From contig NZ_SUPL01000001.1 of the NCBI RefSeq assembly GCF_005047595.1, positions 496,001 to 560,000 on the forward strand: DNA of 64,000 nucleotides. The letters run 5' to 3'. The stretch is from Pontimicrobium aquaticum (lineage in GTDB: Bacteria; Bacteroidota; Bacteroidia; Flavobacteriales; Flavobacteriaceae). Positions 9,401 to 17,775 of the stretch are shown one piece after another; within the stretch, counting starts at the first letter, position 1, and every line of letters begins with the position of its first letter. Below the pieces are notes generated by a model. The model saw only the letters and a program-made list of their open reading frames with translations, ran no database searches and was not told the DNA's origin. The translations under genes were made by a program, and so were the position numbers.

Positions 9401-9898
9401 CTTAAGTAACCACCAAACAGACTCCATGTATTTTGGTTCATACGTCACATAAGGGTCGTCCATATCTACCCAATAACCCATTTTTTGAGTGAGGTCGTTC
9501 CAAACATCTGTGTAGCGCATTACAGCTTTTCGGCAAGCTGCATTATACGCCTCAACCGAAATGGTTTTGCCAATATCTTCCTTAGTGATACCTAATTCTT
9601 TTTCAACACCAAGTTCAATAGGCAACCCATGAGTATCCCAACCTGCTTTACGCTTTACTTGGTAACCTTTCATGGTTTTGTAACGAGGGAAAATATCTTT
9701 AATAGCACGAGCTAGAACGTGGTGTACTCCAGGCAATCCATTAGCCGAAGGAGGTCCTTCAAAAAACACATAAGGTTTGTTTCCTTCACGTGTGGTAACG
9801 CTCTTTTCAAACACATTGTTTTCTTCCCAATAGTTAAGAATTTCTTCAGCTATTTTTGGCAAGTCAAGTCCTTTATATTCAGGAAATTTGGTACTCAT
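6494..9898 (-). CDS. ileS: Isoleucyl-tRNA synthetase
   Basis: A 1134-residue class I aminoacyl-tRNA synthetase that charges tRNA-Ile in the cytoplasm. The HIGH-like element is in PSANGLPGVHHVLARAIKD, the editing (CP1) domain contains FLAWTTTPWTLPSNTAL, and the KMSKS loop is NGQKMSKRLGN. An anticodon-binding domain and a C-terminal extension follow. The length fits the longer IleRS type common in Bacteroidota. It leads the minus-strand run ileS, dksA-like, lspA. A near-match to the flavobacterial -7 element (TAATTTCG) lies about 25 bases upstream of the ATG. Confidence 0.97.
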   Translation of the reverse strand: MSTKFPEYKGLDLPKIAEEILNYWEENNVFEKSVTTREGNKPYVFFEGPPSANGLPGVHHVLARAIKDIFPRYKTMKGYQVKRKAGWDTHGLPIELGVEKELGITKEDIGKTISVEAYNAACRKAVMRYTDVWNDLTQKMGYWVDMDDPYVTYEPKYMESVWWLLKQIYNKNLLYKGYTIQPYSPKAGTGLSSHELNQPGTYQDVTDTTVVAQFKAKETSLPEFLQNEGDIYFLAWTTTPWTLPSNTALTVGPKIEYVLVETYNQYTFQPMNVILAKKLVNYQFSGKFNQVEDKSELLNYKSGDKKIPFYVVKEFVGKDLVGITYEQLLPFVLPNDNPENAFRVIAGDFVTTEDGTGIVHTAPTFGADDALVAKQATPEVPPMLVKDENDNLVPLVDLQGRFRPELGEFACKYVKNEYYNDGEAPERSVDVELAIKLKEENKAFKVEKYKHSYPNCWRTDKPILYYPLDSWFIKVTDVKEQMVALNNTINWKPKSTGTGRFGNWLTNANDWNLSRSRYWGIPLPIWRTEDGKEELCIGSVEELKAEMQKAVAAEVLEADIFEDFEVGNNSEENYAKIDLHKNIVDEIVLVSPTGQPMKRESDLIDVWFDSGSMPYAQWHYPFENKEKIDQNKSFPADFIAEGVDQTRGWFYTLHAIATMVFDSVAYKNVVSNGLVLDKNGQKMSKRLGNAVDPFETLSTYGADATRWYMISNANPWDNLKFDIDGIEEVKRKFFGTLYNTYSFFTLYTNLDNFSYSEADIPLNERPEIDRWILSELHTLIQKVDDYYAEYEPTKAARAISDFTQDYLSNWFVRLSRRRFWKGDYQEDKISAYQTLYTCMLTIAKLGAPIAPFFMDKLYLDLNSVTKKEAFESVHLAEFPKFDESFVDKSLERKMEAAQTISSLVLSLRAKEKIKVRQPLQKIMVPISSETQKNEILAVANLIKSEVNVKEVEVLEDASDILVKQIKPNFKVLGPRFGKDMKAVAQAVNNFTAEDIKNIEQNGILDVEINGKNITLEKSDVEITSQDIEGWLVASSGALTVALDVTLTDDLKKEGIARELVNRIQNLRKDSGFELTDRIAVQLQKDEQIINAINKNLEYIKTETLTDELEILDDLNNGIEIAFDEVNTKLFIQKI

Positions 9899-9980
9899 AT
9901 TATCCTATTTCATTTCAAGCTGCGAAATTAAGGAATTTTGATAAAATAAAGGACAGAATTTTCTATTAAATCCTTAGCAA

Positions 9981-10160
9981 TTAATCATTAGAGGTTTTTG
10001 ATTTTTTTCTAATAGCATTCATTATTTGTGTAATCGGAAGAATCTGTAACAATGACTTTAACTCATTATTAACTGCTTTCATTTTTTTTATTGGCATTAC
10101 CCAATAGACTATAAGAACTATCAAAAACGTAGAACATAAAATTAAAATTATTTTTTCCAT
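9981..10160 (-). CDS. Small single-pass membrane protein, unknown function
   Basis: 59 residues from an ATG; an adjacent in-frame GTG would add one residue. Residues 4-24 form one clear hydrophobic helix (IILILCSTFLIVLIVYWVMP), followed by a basic, partly amphipathic tail rich in Lys. I do not recognise a family. It stands between ileS and radA, about 80 bases before the ileS start on the same strand. The clean membrane segment and good start support a real gene, but this is less certain than its neighbours. Confidence 0.55.
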   Translation of the reverse strand: MEKIILILCSTFLIVLIVYWVMPIKKMKAVNNELKSLLQILPITQIMNAIRKKSKTSND

Positions 10161-10254
10161 CACAAACTACTACTTTATGAAGGCAAAAATAAAAACGGAG
10201 TTTCTAATTAATAGCCTTTTAATATTTACGTTGTTAACTATAAGTCAACAATAT

Positions 10255-10288
10255 AAAAACTTATAATGATTGATTTCTATAAGTTTTT
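10255..10288 (-). terminator. Intrinsic terminator after radA
   Basis: Inverted repeat AAAAACTTATA / TATAAGTTTTT with a 12-base loop, directly abutting the radA stop codon. On the minus strand the second arm supplies the T-run. Confidence 0.65.
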
Positions 10289-11647
10289 TTAAACAATAAA
10301 TTCCACCAAATCCTCAATCTTAGAAATAAGTTGAATTTTAATAGCTGTGTTTTTTAATGAAATCTTATTGTATTTAGATACAAAAATGGTTGAAAATCCT
10401 AATTTTTCAGCTTCTAAAATACGCTGCTCTACACGTTGTGCAGGACGAATCTCACCCGATAAACCTACCTCAGCTGCGAAACACACATCCTTTTGTAACG
10501 CTTCGTCTTCGTTAGATGATAAAATGGCTGCAACTACAGCTAAATCAATTGCTGGATCGTCAACAGTAATACCACCAGTAATATTTAAGAACACATCTTT
10601 TGCACCTAAGCGAAAACCTGCACGCTTTTCTAGAACTGCTAATAGCATATTGAGTCGCTTAGCATTAAACCCAGTGGCAGAACGTTGAGGTGTTCCGTAC
10701 ACTGCCGTACTTACCAAGGCTTGCACCTCAATCATTAATGGTCGCATACCTTCTAAAGTGGCAGCAACTGCATTACCTGAAAGCTCTTCGTCTTTTTTGG
10801 AAATGAGAATTTCACTTGGATTAGACACTTCACGCAATCCAGAACCTTGCATTTCGTAAATACCTAATTCATTAGTAGAGCCAAAGCGGTTTTTATTGGC
10901 TCTAAGAATTCTGAACACATGATTGCGATCGCCTTCAAATTGCAACACAGTATCCACCATGTGTTCCAATATTTTTGGCCCAGCAATGTTGCCATCTTTA
11001 GTAATATGACCAATCAAAATAACTGGCGTTGCTGTTTCTTTTGCAAACTTTATAAGCTCTGTTGTGCATTCTTTTATTTGAGAAATACTACCTGACGATG
11101 ATTCAATATAGTCGCTATGCAACGTTTGAATAGAATCTACCACCACAATATCTGGTTCTAAAGCTTCTATTTGTTTGAATATATTTTGCGTTTTTGTCTC
11201 AGTAAGAATATAGCAATTACTACTATTTGGGTTAATGCGTTCAGCGCGCATTTTTATTTGTTTTTGGCTTTCTTCACCTGACACATATAGCGTTTTGTGT
11301 TGAAGCTTTAAAGCTATTTGTAACAACAATGTACTTTTACCAATTCCTGGTTCGCCTCCTAAAAGCGTTAAAGACCCTGGAACAATTCCACCACCAAGAA
11401 CACGATTAAATTCAGCATCATTTGTTTGAATTCTAGCTTCTTGCGATACATCAATCTCATTAATTAATAAGGGTTTTGAAACACGCTTTGAAGTATTAGT
11501 TGGTGTTTTCCAGTTGCTTTTTTCTGGTTTTTGTATTACCTCTTCAACAATAGTATTCCATTCCTTACATGCTGTACATTGTCCTTGCCATTTTGAAAAT
11601 TGATTGCCACAATTTTGACAGAAGTATGTTGTTTTTATTTTTGCCAT
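10289..11647 (-). CDS. radA: DNA repair protein RadA
   Basis: A 452-residue RecA-like ATPase that aids branch migration in recombinational repair. An N-terminal four-cysteine zinc finger (C10, C13, C24, C27) precedes the ATPase core with Walker A GGEPGIGKS (98-106), Walker B IVVVDSIQT and the RadA-specific KNRFG motif (252-256). The C-terminal third is the Lon-protease-like domain without a protease site. Its start codon directly follows the stop of the upstream pseudo-esterase gene with no gap, so the two are probably co-translated. A hairpin terminator follows immediately. Confidence 0.97.
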   Translation of the reverse strand: MAKIKTTYFCQNCGNQFSKWQGQCTACKEWNTIVEEVIQKPEKSNWKTPTNTSKRVSKPLLINEIDVSQEARIQTNDAEFNRVLGGGIVPGSLTLLGGEPGIGKSTLLLQIALKLQHKTLYVSGEESQKQIKMRAERINPNSSNCYILTETKTQNIFKQIEALEPDIVVVDSIQTLHSDYIESSSGSISQIKECTTELIKFAKETATPVILIGHITKDGNIAGPKILEHMVDTVLQFEGDRNHVFRILRANKNRFGSTNELGIYEMQGSGLREVSNPSEILISKKDEELSGNAVAATLEGMRPLMIEVQALVSTAVYGTPQRSATGFNAKRLNMLLAVLEKRAGFRLGAKDVFLNITGGITVDDPAIDLAVVAAILSSNEDEALQKDVCFAAEVGLSGEIRPAQRVEQRILEAEKLGFSTIFVSKYNKISLKNTAIKIQLISKIEDLVEFIV

Positions 11648-12796
11648 TTAAAATCCAAAATCTCGTTTAATAGCATCAGCTCGTTCTAACATGTCATCTT
11701 TTGTGTAACCTCCAACTTCTTCTAATACATAAGCCGACCTATAGGTACGCATTGCCTTTTTGGGCTCTCCTGTTTCTTCATAAAATCGTCCTAGATAATA
11801 ATGTCCTAAGAGTGTATCAGGATGTTCTTTTCTTGCTAATTTGCCAAGGGCTTCGTACTCCTCAAAGATTTTGTTTTTTTCAATAGCTGCTGCAATGGCT
11901 CTAAAATCGTTAATAAGCACCTGTTTTTCTATATTAAACAGCTCTTTAATCATGCTGTATTTTTCATTCAGGTATTCTACTGGAGACGTTTCTAGTGTTA
12001 AAATACGCTCATTATATTCTTTTTTACTAATTGGTTGAAACACAAAAAATATACTTTCCAAAGCATTTGGTATAGCATGAGCTGGCAACGAATAATGTGT
12101 TGGTCCGTCGAACTCATTAAAACCAAAAAATATGTTCTTGTTTTCTAATGCAGATAATCTAGCATTCAATACATTTGCATCTTCTCTTAATGGTTTTATA
12201 TCGTTGGTTGCTGTCGCTAAGTAATAAAATATTTTTCTCTCAAATTCATTAATTCTGGTTGGTAAACTCTCAAGCATACTCATTGCTAAGTCTGGACTTA
12301 ACGTAATATACGCATTGAATAATGGCTCTTTTTTAAATAAAAAATAGTTGATGAAATTAGCGGTTTCGCCATGACCTACTGCTACTCTAAAATTTGCAGT
12401 TCTATATTTGTCTTCGATATATGGAATGAGCTCCATCCCAACAAACTCAAAGAATTTTGCACCAGATTCTACTGGAAAATAGGTTTGGTCAGAATAATGA
12501 TTGTCTTCATCTCTAGAATTAACCTGATTAATCCCAACAACTATAGCTTCTGGCATGTCTTCCCAATAGGAATAATAATCTACATTTCCAGCCACAGGTT
12601 CAAATAGATAATCTCCATCAAAAACAATAAAAATTGGATATAACTTCTCTGTGTTTTCTTCGTAATTTCTCGGTAATTGAATTTTTAACTGTCTTGAATC
12701 ACCTAGTTTAGCCGATTGAAACTCCTCATATATCGTTTGAGCATTTAAAAAGCTAAAACAAAGTAAGAAAATGAACGTGGTTAGTTTAGTTTTCAT
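11648..12796 (-). CDS. Secreted esterase-like (Fes/IroE fold) protein lacking the nucleophile serine, with TPR-like C-terminus
   Basis: 382 residues with a signal peptide ending FLNAQ (residue 20). Residues 30-260 resemble the putative-esterase alpha/beta-hydrolase family (LKIQLPRNYEEN, YPIFIVFDGDYLF, AIVVGINQ). The nucleophile elbow, normally GHSxGG, reads GHGETA (141-146), so the catalytic serine is replaced by glycine. The C-terminal part (from about 300) is helical with a TPR-like unit (LLGHYYLGRFYEETGEPKKAMRTYRSAY). It is therefore probably a non-catalytic periplasmic or surface protein. The stop codon abuts the radA start. The function is unknown, and the link to RadA is only positional. 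Confidence 0.75.
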   Translation of the reverse strand: MKTKLTTFIFLLCFSFLNAQTIYEEFQSAKLGDSRQLKIQLPRNYEENTEKLYPIFIVFDGDYLFEPVAGNVDYYSYWEDMPEAIVVGINQVNSRDEDNHYSDQTYFPVESGAKFFEFVGMELIPYIEDKYRTANFRVAVGHGETANFINYFLFKKEPLFNAYITLSPDLAMSMLESLPTRINEFERKIFYYLATATNDIKPLREDANVLNARLSALENKNIFFGFNEFDGPTHYSLPAHAIPNALESIFFVFQPISKKEYNERILTLETSPVEYLNEKYSMIKELFNIEKQVLINDFRAIAAAIEKNKIFEEYEALGKLARKEHPDTLLGHYYLGRFYEETGEPKKAMRTYRSAYVLEEVGGYTKDDMLERADAIKRDFGF

Positions 12797-12868
12797 CTTA
12801 ATTCGATTTGAGATTTATAACGGCAAGGTAAACAATTAGGGCTAAAAAAAGAAGTAATTTTAAGACAG

Positions 12869-13837
12869 CTAGCTAGTCTTTTTTTCTCTTTTTTTATTGT
12901 AAATAGGCAAAAACAGTAAGGACAAACCTCCTAAAACAATGACCATTAATGTTTGTGCAGTCCACATAATCCAGCCAAAAGCCATTCCTGCAGCTTCAGC
13001 TATTCCAAATATTGAAAATGCTAAAAAGATAGCCACTGGATATGAGCCAACGCCTCCATTAGTAGCTGCAATACTAAAGCTTCCTGAAATAAAACCTATT
13101 AAAATAGCTGCAAACGGAATTCCTGAAGTTTCATTTAGAGCAAATGTGGTTACGTAAAACATAAGGACATACATAATCCAGATAAACAAGGTATGAAACA
13201 CAAAAGCCCACTTTTGCCTCATTTTAAAAATACTAAAAACACCTTCAATTAAACCTGTAACAAATATTTTTATTTTTAAAGCCAGTTTGGAATTACTGCG
13301 TTTTATAAACACTATAAACACCAATGAAAGAATTATTAATCCAAAAATTCCGACAAGGATTTTATACGGATCAAATCGATCTGCAAAAAAATCATAGATA
13401 TATTCAAACTCTAAAAATAAGGTTATTACAATAATGAGGAGCATCATTACTAAGTCTGCAATACGCTCAGCTACGATGGTGCCAAATCCTTTTTCAAAAG
13501 GAATTCCTTCATAATTCGCAACTATAGAAGCTCTCGATATTTCGCCAGCTCTTGGAATAGTGTAATTAATAAGATACGCAGACATAACTGCCATAAAGCT
13601 GTTGGGTATATGCAATTTATAACCCATTGGGTTAATCATAAATTTCCAACGGTAAGCTCGTGAAATATGACTTAGGATACCAAGCAAAACTCCCAAACCT
13701 ATCCAAAAATAATTGGCTTCTTTAAAATATTCTAGAAGTTCAGATAAAGGCATTTTGGACAAAGAATACCAAACTAAAACCACTCCCAAGATTAAAGGAA
13801 GTGCAATTTTTATGACATTCTTTGTTTGTTTGCTCAA
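12869..13837 (-). CDS. Lysylphosphatidylglycerol synthase TM-region/flippase-like membrane protein (UPF0104)
   Basis: 322 residues with about eight hydrophobic helices, matching the AglD/MprF flippase-domain family. Recognisable family features are RAYRWKFMINPMGY after the second helix, YLINYTIPRAGEISRASIVANYEGIPFEKGFGTIVAERIADL and the glycine-rich GFISGSFSIAATNGGVGSYPVAIF. No synthase domain is attached. Related proteins move or modify lipids in the inner membrane, but the substrate here is unknown. It begins four bases after panD and forms the end of a panC-panD-flippase unit. Confidence 0.88.
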   Translation of the reverse strand: MSKQTKNVIKIALPLILGVVLVWYSLSKMPLSELLEYFKEANYFWIGLGVLLGILSHISRAYRWKFMINPMGYKLHIPNSFMAVMSAYLINYTIPRAGEISRASIVANYEGIPFEKGFGTIVAERIADLVMMLLIIVITLFLEFEYIYDFFADRFDPYKILVGIFGLIILSLVFIVFIKRSNSKLALKIKIFVTGLIEGVFSIFKMRQKWAFVFHTLFIWIMYVLMFYVTTFALNETSGIPFAAILIGFISGSFSIAATNGGVGSYPVAIFLAFSIFGIAEAAGMAFGWIMWTAQTLMVIVLGGLSLLFLPIYNKKREKKTS

Positions 13838-13841
13838 TGAT

Positions 13842-14192
13842 TTATTTTAATAAATTGGTGTTTTCGTCTGGAAAAACCAGCGATGGTTTAAAGTTCTTAG
13901 CTTCCTCAATATCCATAAATGCGTAGGTTATTAAAATAAGGATATCTCCTACTGCAACTTTTCTTGCGGCTGCACCATTTAAAGTAATTTCACCACTATT
14001 TCTAGGACCTGGAATAACATAAGTTTCAAGACGTTCGCCATTGTTATTGTTTACAATTTGAACTTTTTCGCCTTGAATAATATTAGCAGCTTCCATTAAA
14101 TCTTCATCAATAGTAATACTACCAATGTAGTTAAGGTCTGCACCTGTACATTTAACACGGTGAATTTTAGATTTTACAACTTGTATTTGCAT
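13842..14192 (-). CDS. panD: Aspartate 1-decarboxylase
   Basis: A 116-residue pyruvoyl enzyme that makes beta-alanine for pantothenate. The self-cleavage site Gly24-Ser25 is visible in [10 protein letters not shown]; Ser25 becomes the pyruvoyl group after cleavage. The conserved [30 protein letters not shown] stretch includes the active-site Tyr and Arg region. It lies 13 bases after panC, so both beta-alanine-branch enzymes of coenzyme A synthesis are made together. Confidence 0.97.
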   Translation of the reverse strand: MQIQVVKSKIHRVKCTGADLNYIGSITIDEDLMEAANIIQGEKVQIVNNNNGERLETYVIPGPRNSGEITLNGAAARKVAVGDILILITYAFMDIEEAKNFKPSLVFPDENTNLLK

Positions 14193-14205
14193 TGGGCAAA
14201 GGTAA

Positions 14206-15057
14206 TTAATTTAGTGCGATATTGTCTATAAGCCTTATTTCTCCAGCATAAACAGCAATGAATGCACGATATTTTTTTGATTGTGATTTTCTTTTTACTG
14301 GCTTTAAGGTTTCTATGTCGGCAATTATAAAATATTCTAACGTTAATAATTTATTTTTTTTGAATTGCTTAGTAACCCATTCCGTTACTTTTGTAGCACT
14401 TTTTGTGCCAAATTTTTTCTTAGCTTCTTTTAGGGTTTTAAAAATAAAAGAGGCTTCTTTTCTATGGTTTTCCAACAATCTTTCATTACGAGAACTCATT
14501 GCTAAACCAGAAGCTTCACGATGTATTTTACAACCAACTATTTTTACTGGTAATTTATGCTTTTCTACTAGCTTTCTAATAATTTGTAATTGCTGGAAAT
14601 CTTTTTCTCCAAAATAGGCTTTGTCAGGTTTAATTATTTCGAATAAGCGTTTTACAATAGTTCCTACACCATCAAAATGACCATCTCTAAATTCACCTTC
14701 CATTTCATGTTCTAAACCATCAAAACTAAATTTAATGGCTTTAGGATTTTTTCCATAAATATCTTGTACTGTTGGGGCATAAACAAAAATTTTAGACTCT
14801 GATACTGTTTTTAACAATGCTACATCTCTCTCCAACGTTCGTGGATAATTTTTAAGGTCGTTTTTATTATCAAATTGGGTAGGGTTTACAAAAATGCTCA
14901 CAAAAATAACATCGTTTTCTTTCAGAGCTTTATTAATTAAAGACAAATGACCTTTGTGCAATGCTCCCATTGTAGGAACAAACCCAATAGAAAGGTCTTT
15001 TTTTCTTAGGTCTAAGATTGTCTCTTTAATATGTTCTTTTGTGTTAGCTACTTGCAC
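14206..15057 (-). CDS. panC: Pantoate-beta-alanine ligase
   Basis: This 283-residue cytoplasmic enzyme joins pantoate and beta-alanine with ATP to give pantothenate. The nucleotidyltransferase HIGH-like motif is in [13 protein letters not shown] (28-40), the substrate loop in [16 protein letters not shown], and the second ATP motif in [13 protein letters not shown]. It is the first gene of the panC-panD-flippase unit and is divergent from the GT5-like gene across about 105 bases. Confidence 0.97.
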   Translation of the reverse strand: MQVANTKEHIKETILDLRKKDLSIGFVPTMGALHKGHLSLINKALKENDVIFVSIFVNPTQFDNKNDLKNYPRTLERDVALLKTVSESKIFVYAPTVQDIYGKNPKAIKFSFDGLEHEMEGEFRDGHFDGVGTIVKRLFEIIKPDKAYFGEKDFQQLQIIRKLVEKHKLPVKIVGCKIHREASGLAMSSRNERLLENHRKEASFIFKTLKEAKKKFGTKSATKVTEWVTKQFKKNKLLTLEYFIIADIETLKPVKRKSQSKKYRAFIAVYAGEIRLIDNIALN

Positions 15058-15118
15058 TTTATAAAAAAATTAACAGCGTGCAAACATAATATATTACTGT
15101 TAATCTGCATAATTTTTG

Positions 15119-15126
15119 TAATTTTG
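15119..15126 (+). promoter_or_regulatory. Flavobacterial -7 promoter element for the GT5-like gene
   Basis: TAATTTTG is an exact match to the Bacteroidota -7 consensus TAnnTTTG, placed 36 bases before the ATG at 15163. I see no convincing TTG at -33. Confidence 0.6.
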
Positions 15127-15162
15127 CGTGTTTTTTATTCTAAAATTAAAGCAGAAGCGTTT

Positions 15163-15972
15163 ATGAAAGATAAGAGAATATTATATGTGTCCTCTGAAGT
15201 AGTGCCATATTTACCCGAGACAGAGATTTCTTCAATGTCCTTTGAGGCACCAAGAATGGTAAACAAACAAGGAGGTCAAATACGAATATTCATGCCTAGA
15301 TATGGAAATATTAATGAAAGAAGACATCAGCTTCATGAAGTAATTAGATTATCTGGAATTAATTTAGTGATTAATGATTTAGACATGCCTTTAATAATTA
15401 AGGTGGCATCTATCCCTAAAGAAAGAATCCAAGTTTACTTTATCGATAATGAAGAGTACTTTAAGCGAAAAGCAACTTTGACAGATGAAAACGGGAAATT
15501 ATTTGACGATAATGACGAACGTGCTATATTCTTTGCAAAGGGCGTTATTGAAACTGTAAAGAAATTAAATTGGGCTCCAGATATTATTCATGTACATGGC
15601 TGGTTAGCATCATTGCTTCCGCTTTATTTAAAAGAATATTATAAGGACGAACCTCTTTTTAATGAAAGTAAAATAGTAACTTCTCTATACAATCAAAGCT
15701 TTGACGATTCGTTAAATAAAGAAATGATGAACAAAATAAAGTTTGATAATATTGAAGAAGAAGCAATAAAAGCCTTAGAAACGCCTACTTACAACAATAT
15801 AATGAAAGTAGCTGTTGACTATTCAGACGCCTTAATTGTTGGATCTAAAGAACTTCCTAACGAATTACAAGACTATTTAAAAAATTGCGAAAAACCAGTC
15901 TTAGAATACCAATATCCAGATGAATTCGCCGAGGCCTATACTACTTTTTATAACACCCAAGTTTTAAGTTAA
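15163..15972 (+). CDS. Glycogen/starch synthase-like protein, N-terminal GT5 domain only
   Basis: 269 residues, about half of a normal glycogen synthase. The protein covers the GT5 starch-synthase catalytic region: YVSSEVVPYLPETEISSMSFEAPRMVNKQGGQIRIFMPRYG at the N-terminus, DNEEYFKR, DDNDERAIFFAKGVIE and IIHVHGWLASLLPLYLK. The C-terminal GT1-type Rossmann domain that binds most of the ADP-glucose is missing, and the frame ends cleanly with no remnant downstream. The ATG at 15163 matches the family start (MKDKRILYVSSEV). The DUF4270 lipoprotein follows after seven bases. It may have lost synthase activity, and its role is unknown. Confidence 0.85.
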   Translation: MKDKRILYVSSEVVPYLPETEISSMSFEAPRMVNKQGGQIRIFMPRYGNINERRHQLHEVIRLSGINLVINDLDMPLIIKVASIPKERIQVYFIDNEEYFKRKATLTDENGKLFDDNDERAIFFAKGVIETVKKLNWAPDIIHVHGWLASLLPLYLKEYYKDEPLFNESKIVTSLYNQSFDDSLNKEMMNKIKFDNIEEEAIKALETPTYNNIMKVAVDYSDALIVGSKELPNELQDYLKNCEKPVLEYQYPDEFAEAYTTFYNTQVLS

Positions 15973-15979
15973 AAAATAC

Positions 15980-17770
15980 ATGAAAAAGAATAAAAACTTA
16001 ATAAGTAACCTTGCACTTTTGGTTATAATAGTATCTGTTTTTGCAGCTTGCGAAAGAGATTTTTCTAATATAGACTCTGATGTGGTCAACTCAGAAAACA
16101 CAACACATTTTGATGCAGATGTTGTAACCTATCCAATAGTAGCTTACAATAAAAAAATTACACCTTTTAATTCCGATAGGTTATCATCTAACATCATAGG
16201 CTATTATAGCGACCCTGTTTATGGTAGTTATTCGGCAAATTTTGTAACACAGCTTTCTCCTAGCCTTTTCAACCCTACTTTTGGAGAAAATGTAAAGCTC
16301 GATTCTGCTGTACTTAATGTACCTTACTATAGTAGAGTAACTGGAACTAATGAAGATGGTGGGTCTGACTATGCCTTAGACTCTGTTTATGTTGATACTC
16401 CTATTAAATTATCTATTTACCAAAACAACTATTTTTTAAGAGAATTTGATCCAAATTCTGAGCTTAATCAATCGCAAAAATATTATTCAAATGGAGCCCT
16501 TTCACAGACAGTTCAAATTAATCCAGCTGACTTGGAAGGAGAGCTTATTTATAGTGAAGATTTTACACCAAGCGACAAGCAAATTGTTTTAGAAACCGTT
16601 AATGAACAAGGTGAGCCAGATTCAACCTTAATTGCTCCAGCTTTAAGAATTCATATACAAGATTCCCTACACCATACTTATTGGCAACAGTTATTATTTG
16701 ATAAAGAAGGAGAACCAGAATTAAGTAACAGGAATAACTTTCTAAATTATTTTAGAGGACTTTACTTTAAAGCCGAAGCAACAAGTGGTTCAGGCACTAT
16801 GGCTATGCTTAATTTTAATTCATCTGAAGCTAACCTAACCATATACTATACAAGTGACAGAGACAATACTGACGAAGATAATGATGGCATTCCAGATTAC
16901 GCCGACGTAGATAGTAATGGTGACAATGTTAATGACAATGGAACAGATACAGATGGTGACGGAATAAATGACACACATGATGTAGATCAAACAGAAGGTA
17001 GCGACCTTAACAATAACGGAATTGATGATAATTTAGATTCTAACAAAGAAGAATATGTTATGAATTTTTATCAAAATTTAATTAACTTAATAGACAATAA
17101 TTTAATTGCAATTCCTGATGGTGATGAAAATGTAGGTGATGAAAAGCTATACCTTAAAGGAGGCGAAGGCTATATGGCAGTAATAGATTTATTTAACGGA
17201 ATGGTTGAAGGAGAAGATGGAAATCCTCAGGACGCATTCGAGAATTTTAAAGAGCTTTTTAGAGACGAAGTTGATGAAGAAATTATTCCTAAAAGACTAA
17301 TTAACGAAGCTTATTTAGAATTTTATGTAGATCAAACAACCGTTCAAGGAAATGAGCCAGATAGAGTTTATTTATACGATTTAACTAATAATACACCACT
17401 ATTAGATTATTATATAGATCAAACGGTAAGTGGTACAAATGTCAATGCAAAAATTAATCATTTATCTCCTCTAGAAAGAGTCGATGACGAACCAGATGGA
17501 GAAGGCATTAAGTACAAAGTACGAATAACCGAACATTTAAAGAATATTTTTATCAATGATTCTACAAATGTAAAATTAGGCTTAGTAGTAACACCAAATG
17601 TTGGCGCAGTAACAACAAAACAACTTCTTGACACCTCTCATGAAGATGTAAAAGCAATTCCAATAGGAACCCTTTTATCTTATAAAGGAACCGTTCTATA
17701 TGGAAACAATACAACAAATGAAGCAAAAAAAGCTAAATTGACTATATATTATACCGAACCAAAAAATTAA
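15980..17770 (+). CDS. DUF4270-family lipoprotein with acidic calcium-binding-like insert
   Basis: 596 residues with a lipoprotein signal peptide ending FAACER, so it is probably anchored in a membrane. The N-terminal part (VVTYPIVAYNKKITPFNSDRLSSNIIGYYSDPVYGSYSANFVTQL) resembles the DUF4270 family of Bacteroidota. Around residues 290-355 is an Asp/Asn-rich block of DxDxDGI(N/P)D-type repeats like thrombospondin type 3 calcium sites. The function is unknown. It sits between the GT5-like gene and glmS with gaps of 7 and 5 bases, so all three are probably one operon. Confidence 0.8.
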   Translation: MKKNKNLISNLALLVIIVSVFAACERDFSNIDSDVVNSENTTHFDADVVTYPIVAYNKKITPFNSDRLSSNIIGYYSDPVYGSYSANFVTQLSPSLFNPTFGENVKLDSAVLNVPYYSRVTGTNEDGGSDYALDSVYVDTPIKLSIYQNNYFLREFDPNSELNQSQKYYSNGALSQTVQINPADLEGELIYSEDFTPSDKQIVLETVNEQGEPDSTLIAPALRIHIQDSLHHTYWQQLLFDKEGEPELSNRNNFLNYFRGLYFKAEATSGSGTMAMLNFNSSEANLTIYYTSDRDNTDEDNDGIPDYADVDSNGDNVNDNGTDTDGDGINDTHDVDQTEGSDLNNNGIDDNLDSNKEEYVMNFYQNLINLIDNNLIAIPDGDENVGDEKLYLKGGEGYMAVIDLFNGMVEGEDGNPQDAFENFKELFRDEVDEEIIPKRLINEAYLEFYVDQTTVQGNEPDRVYLYDLTNNTPLLDYYIDQTVSGTNVNAKINHLSPLERVDDEPDGEGIKYKVRITEHLKNIFINDSTNVKLGLVVTPNVGAVTTKQLLDTSHEDVKAIPIGTLLSYKGTVLYGNNTTNEAKKAKLTIYYTEPKN

Positions 17771-17775
17771 AAATT

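Noticed and set aside
12850-12885. Hairpin AAGAC-AGCTAGCT-AGTCTT near the flippase stop
   Set aside because: It overlaps the last codons of the flippase gene, and its T-run is on the plus strand where no gene ends, so it does not behave as a terminator for the gene present.
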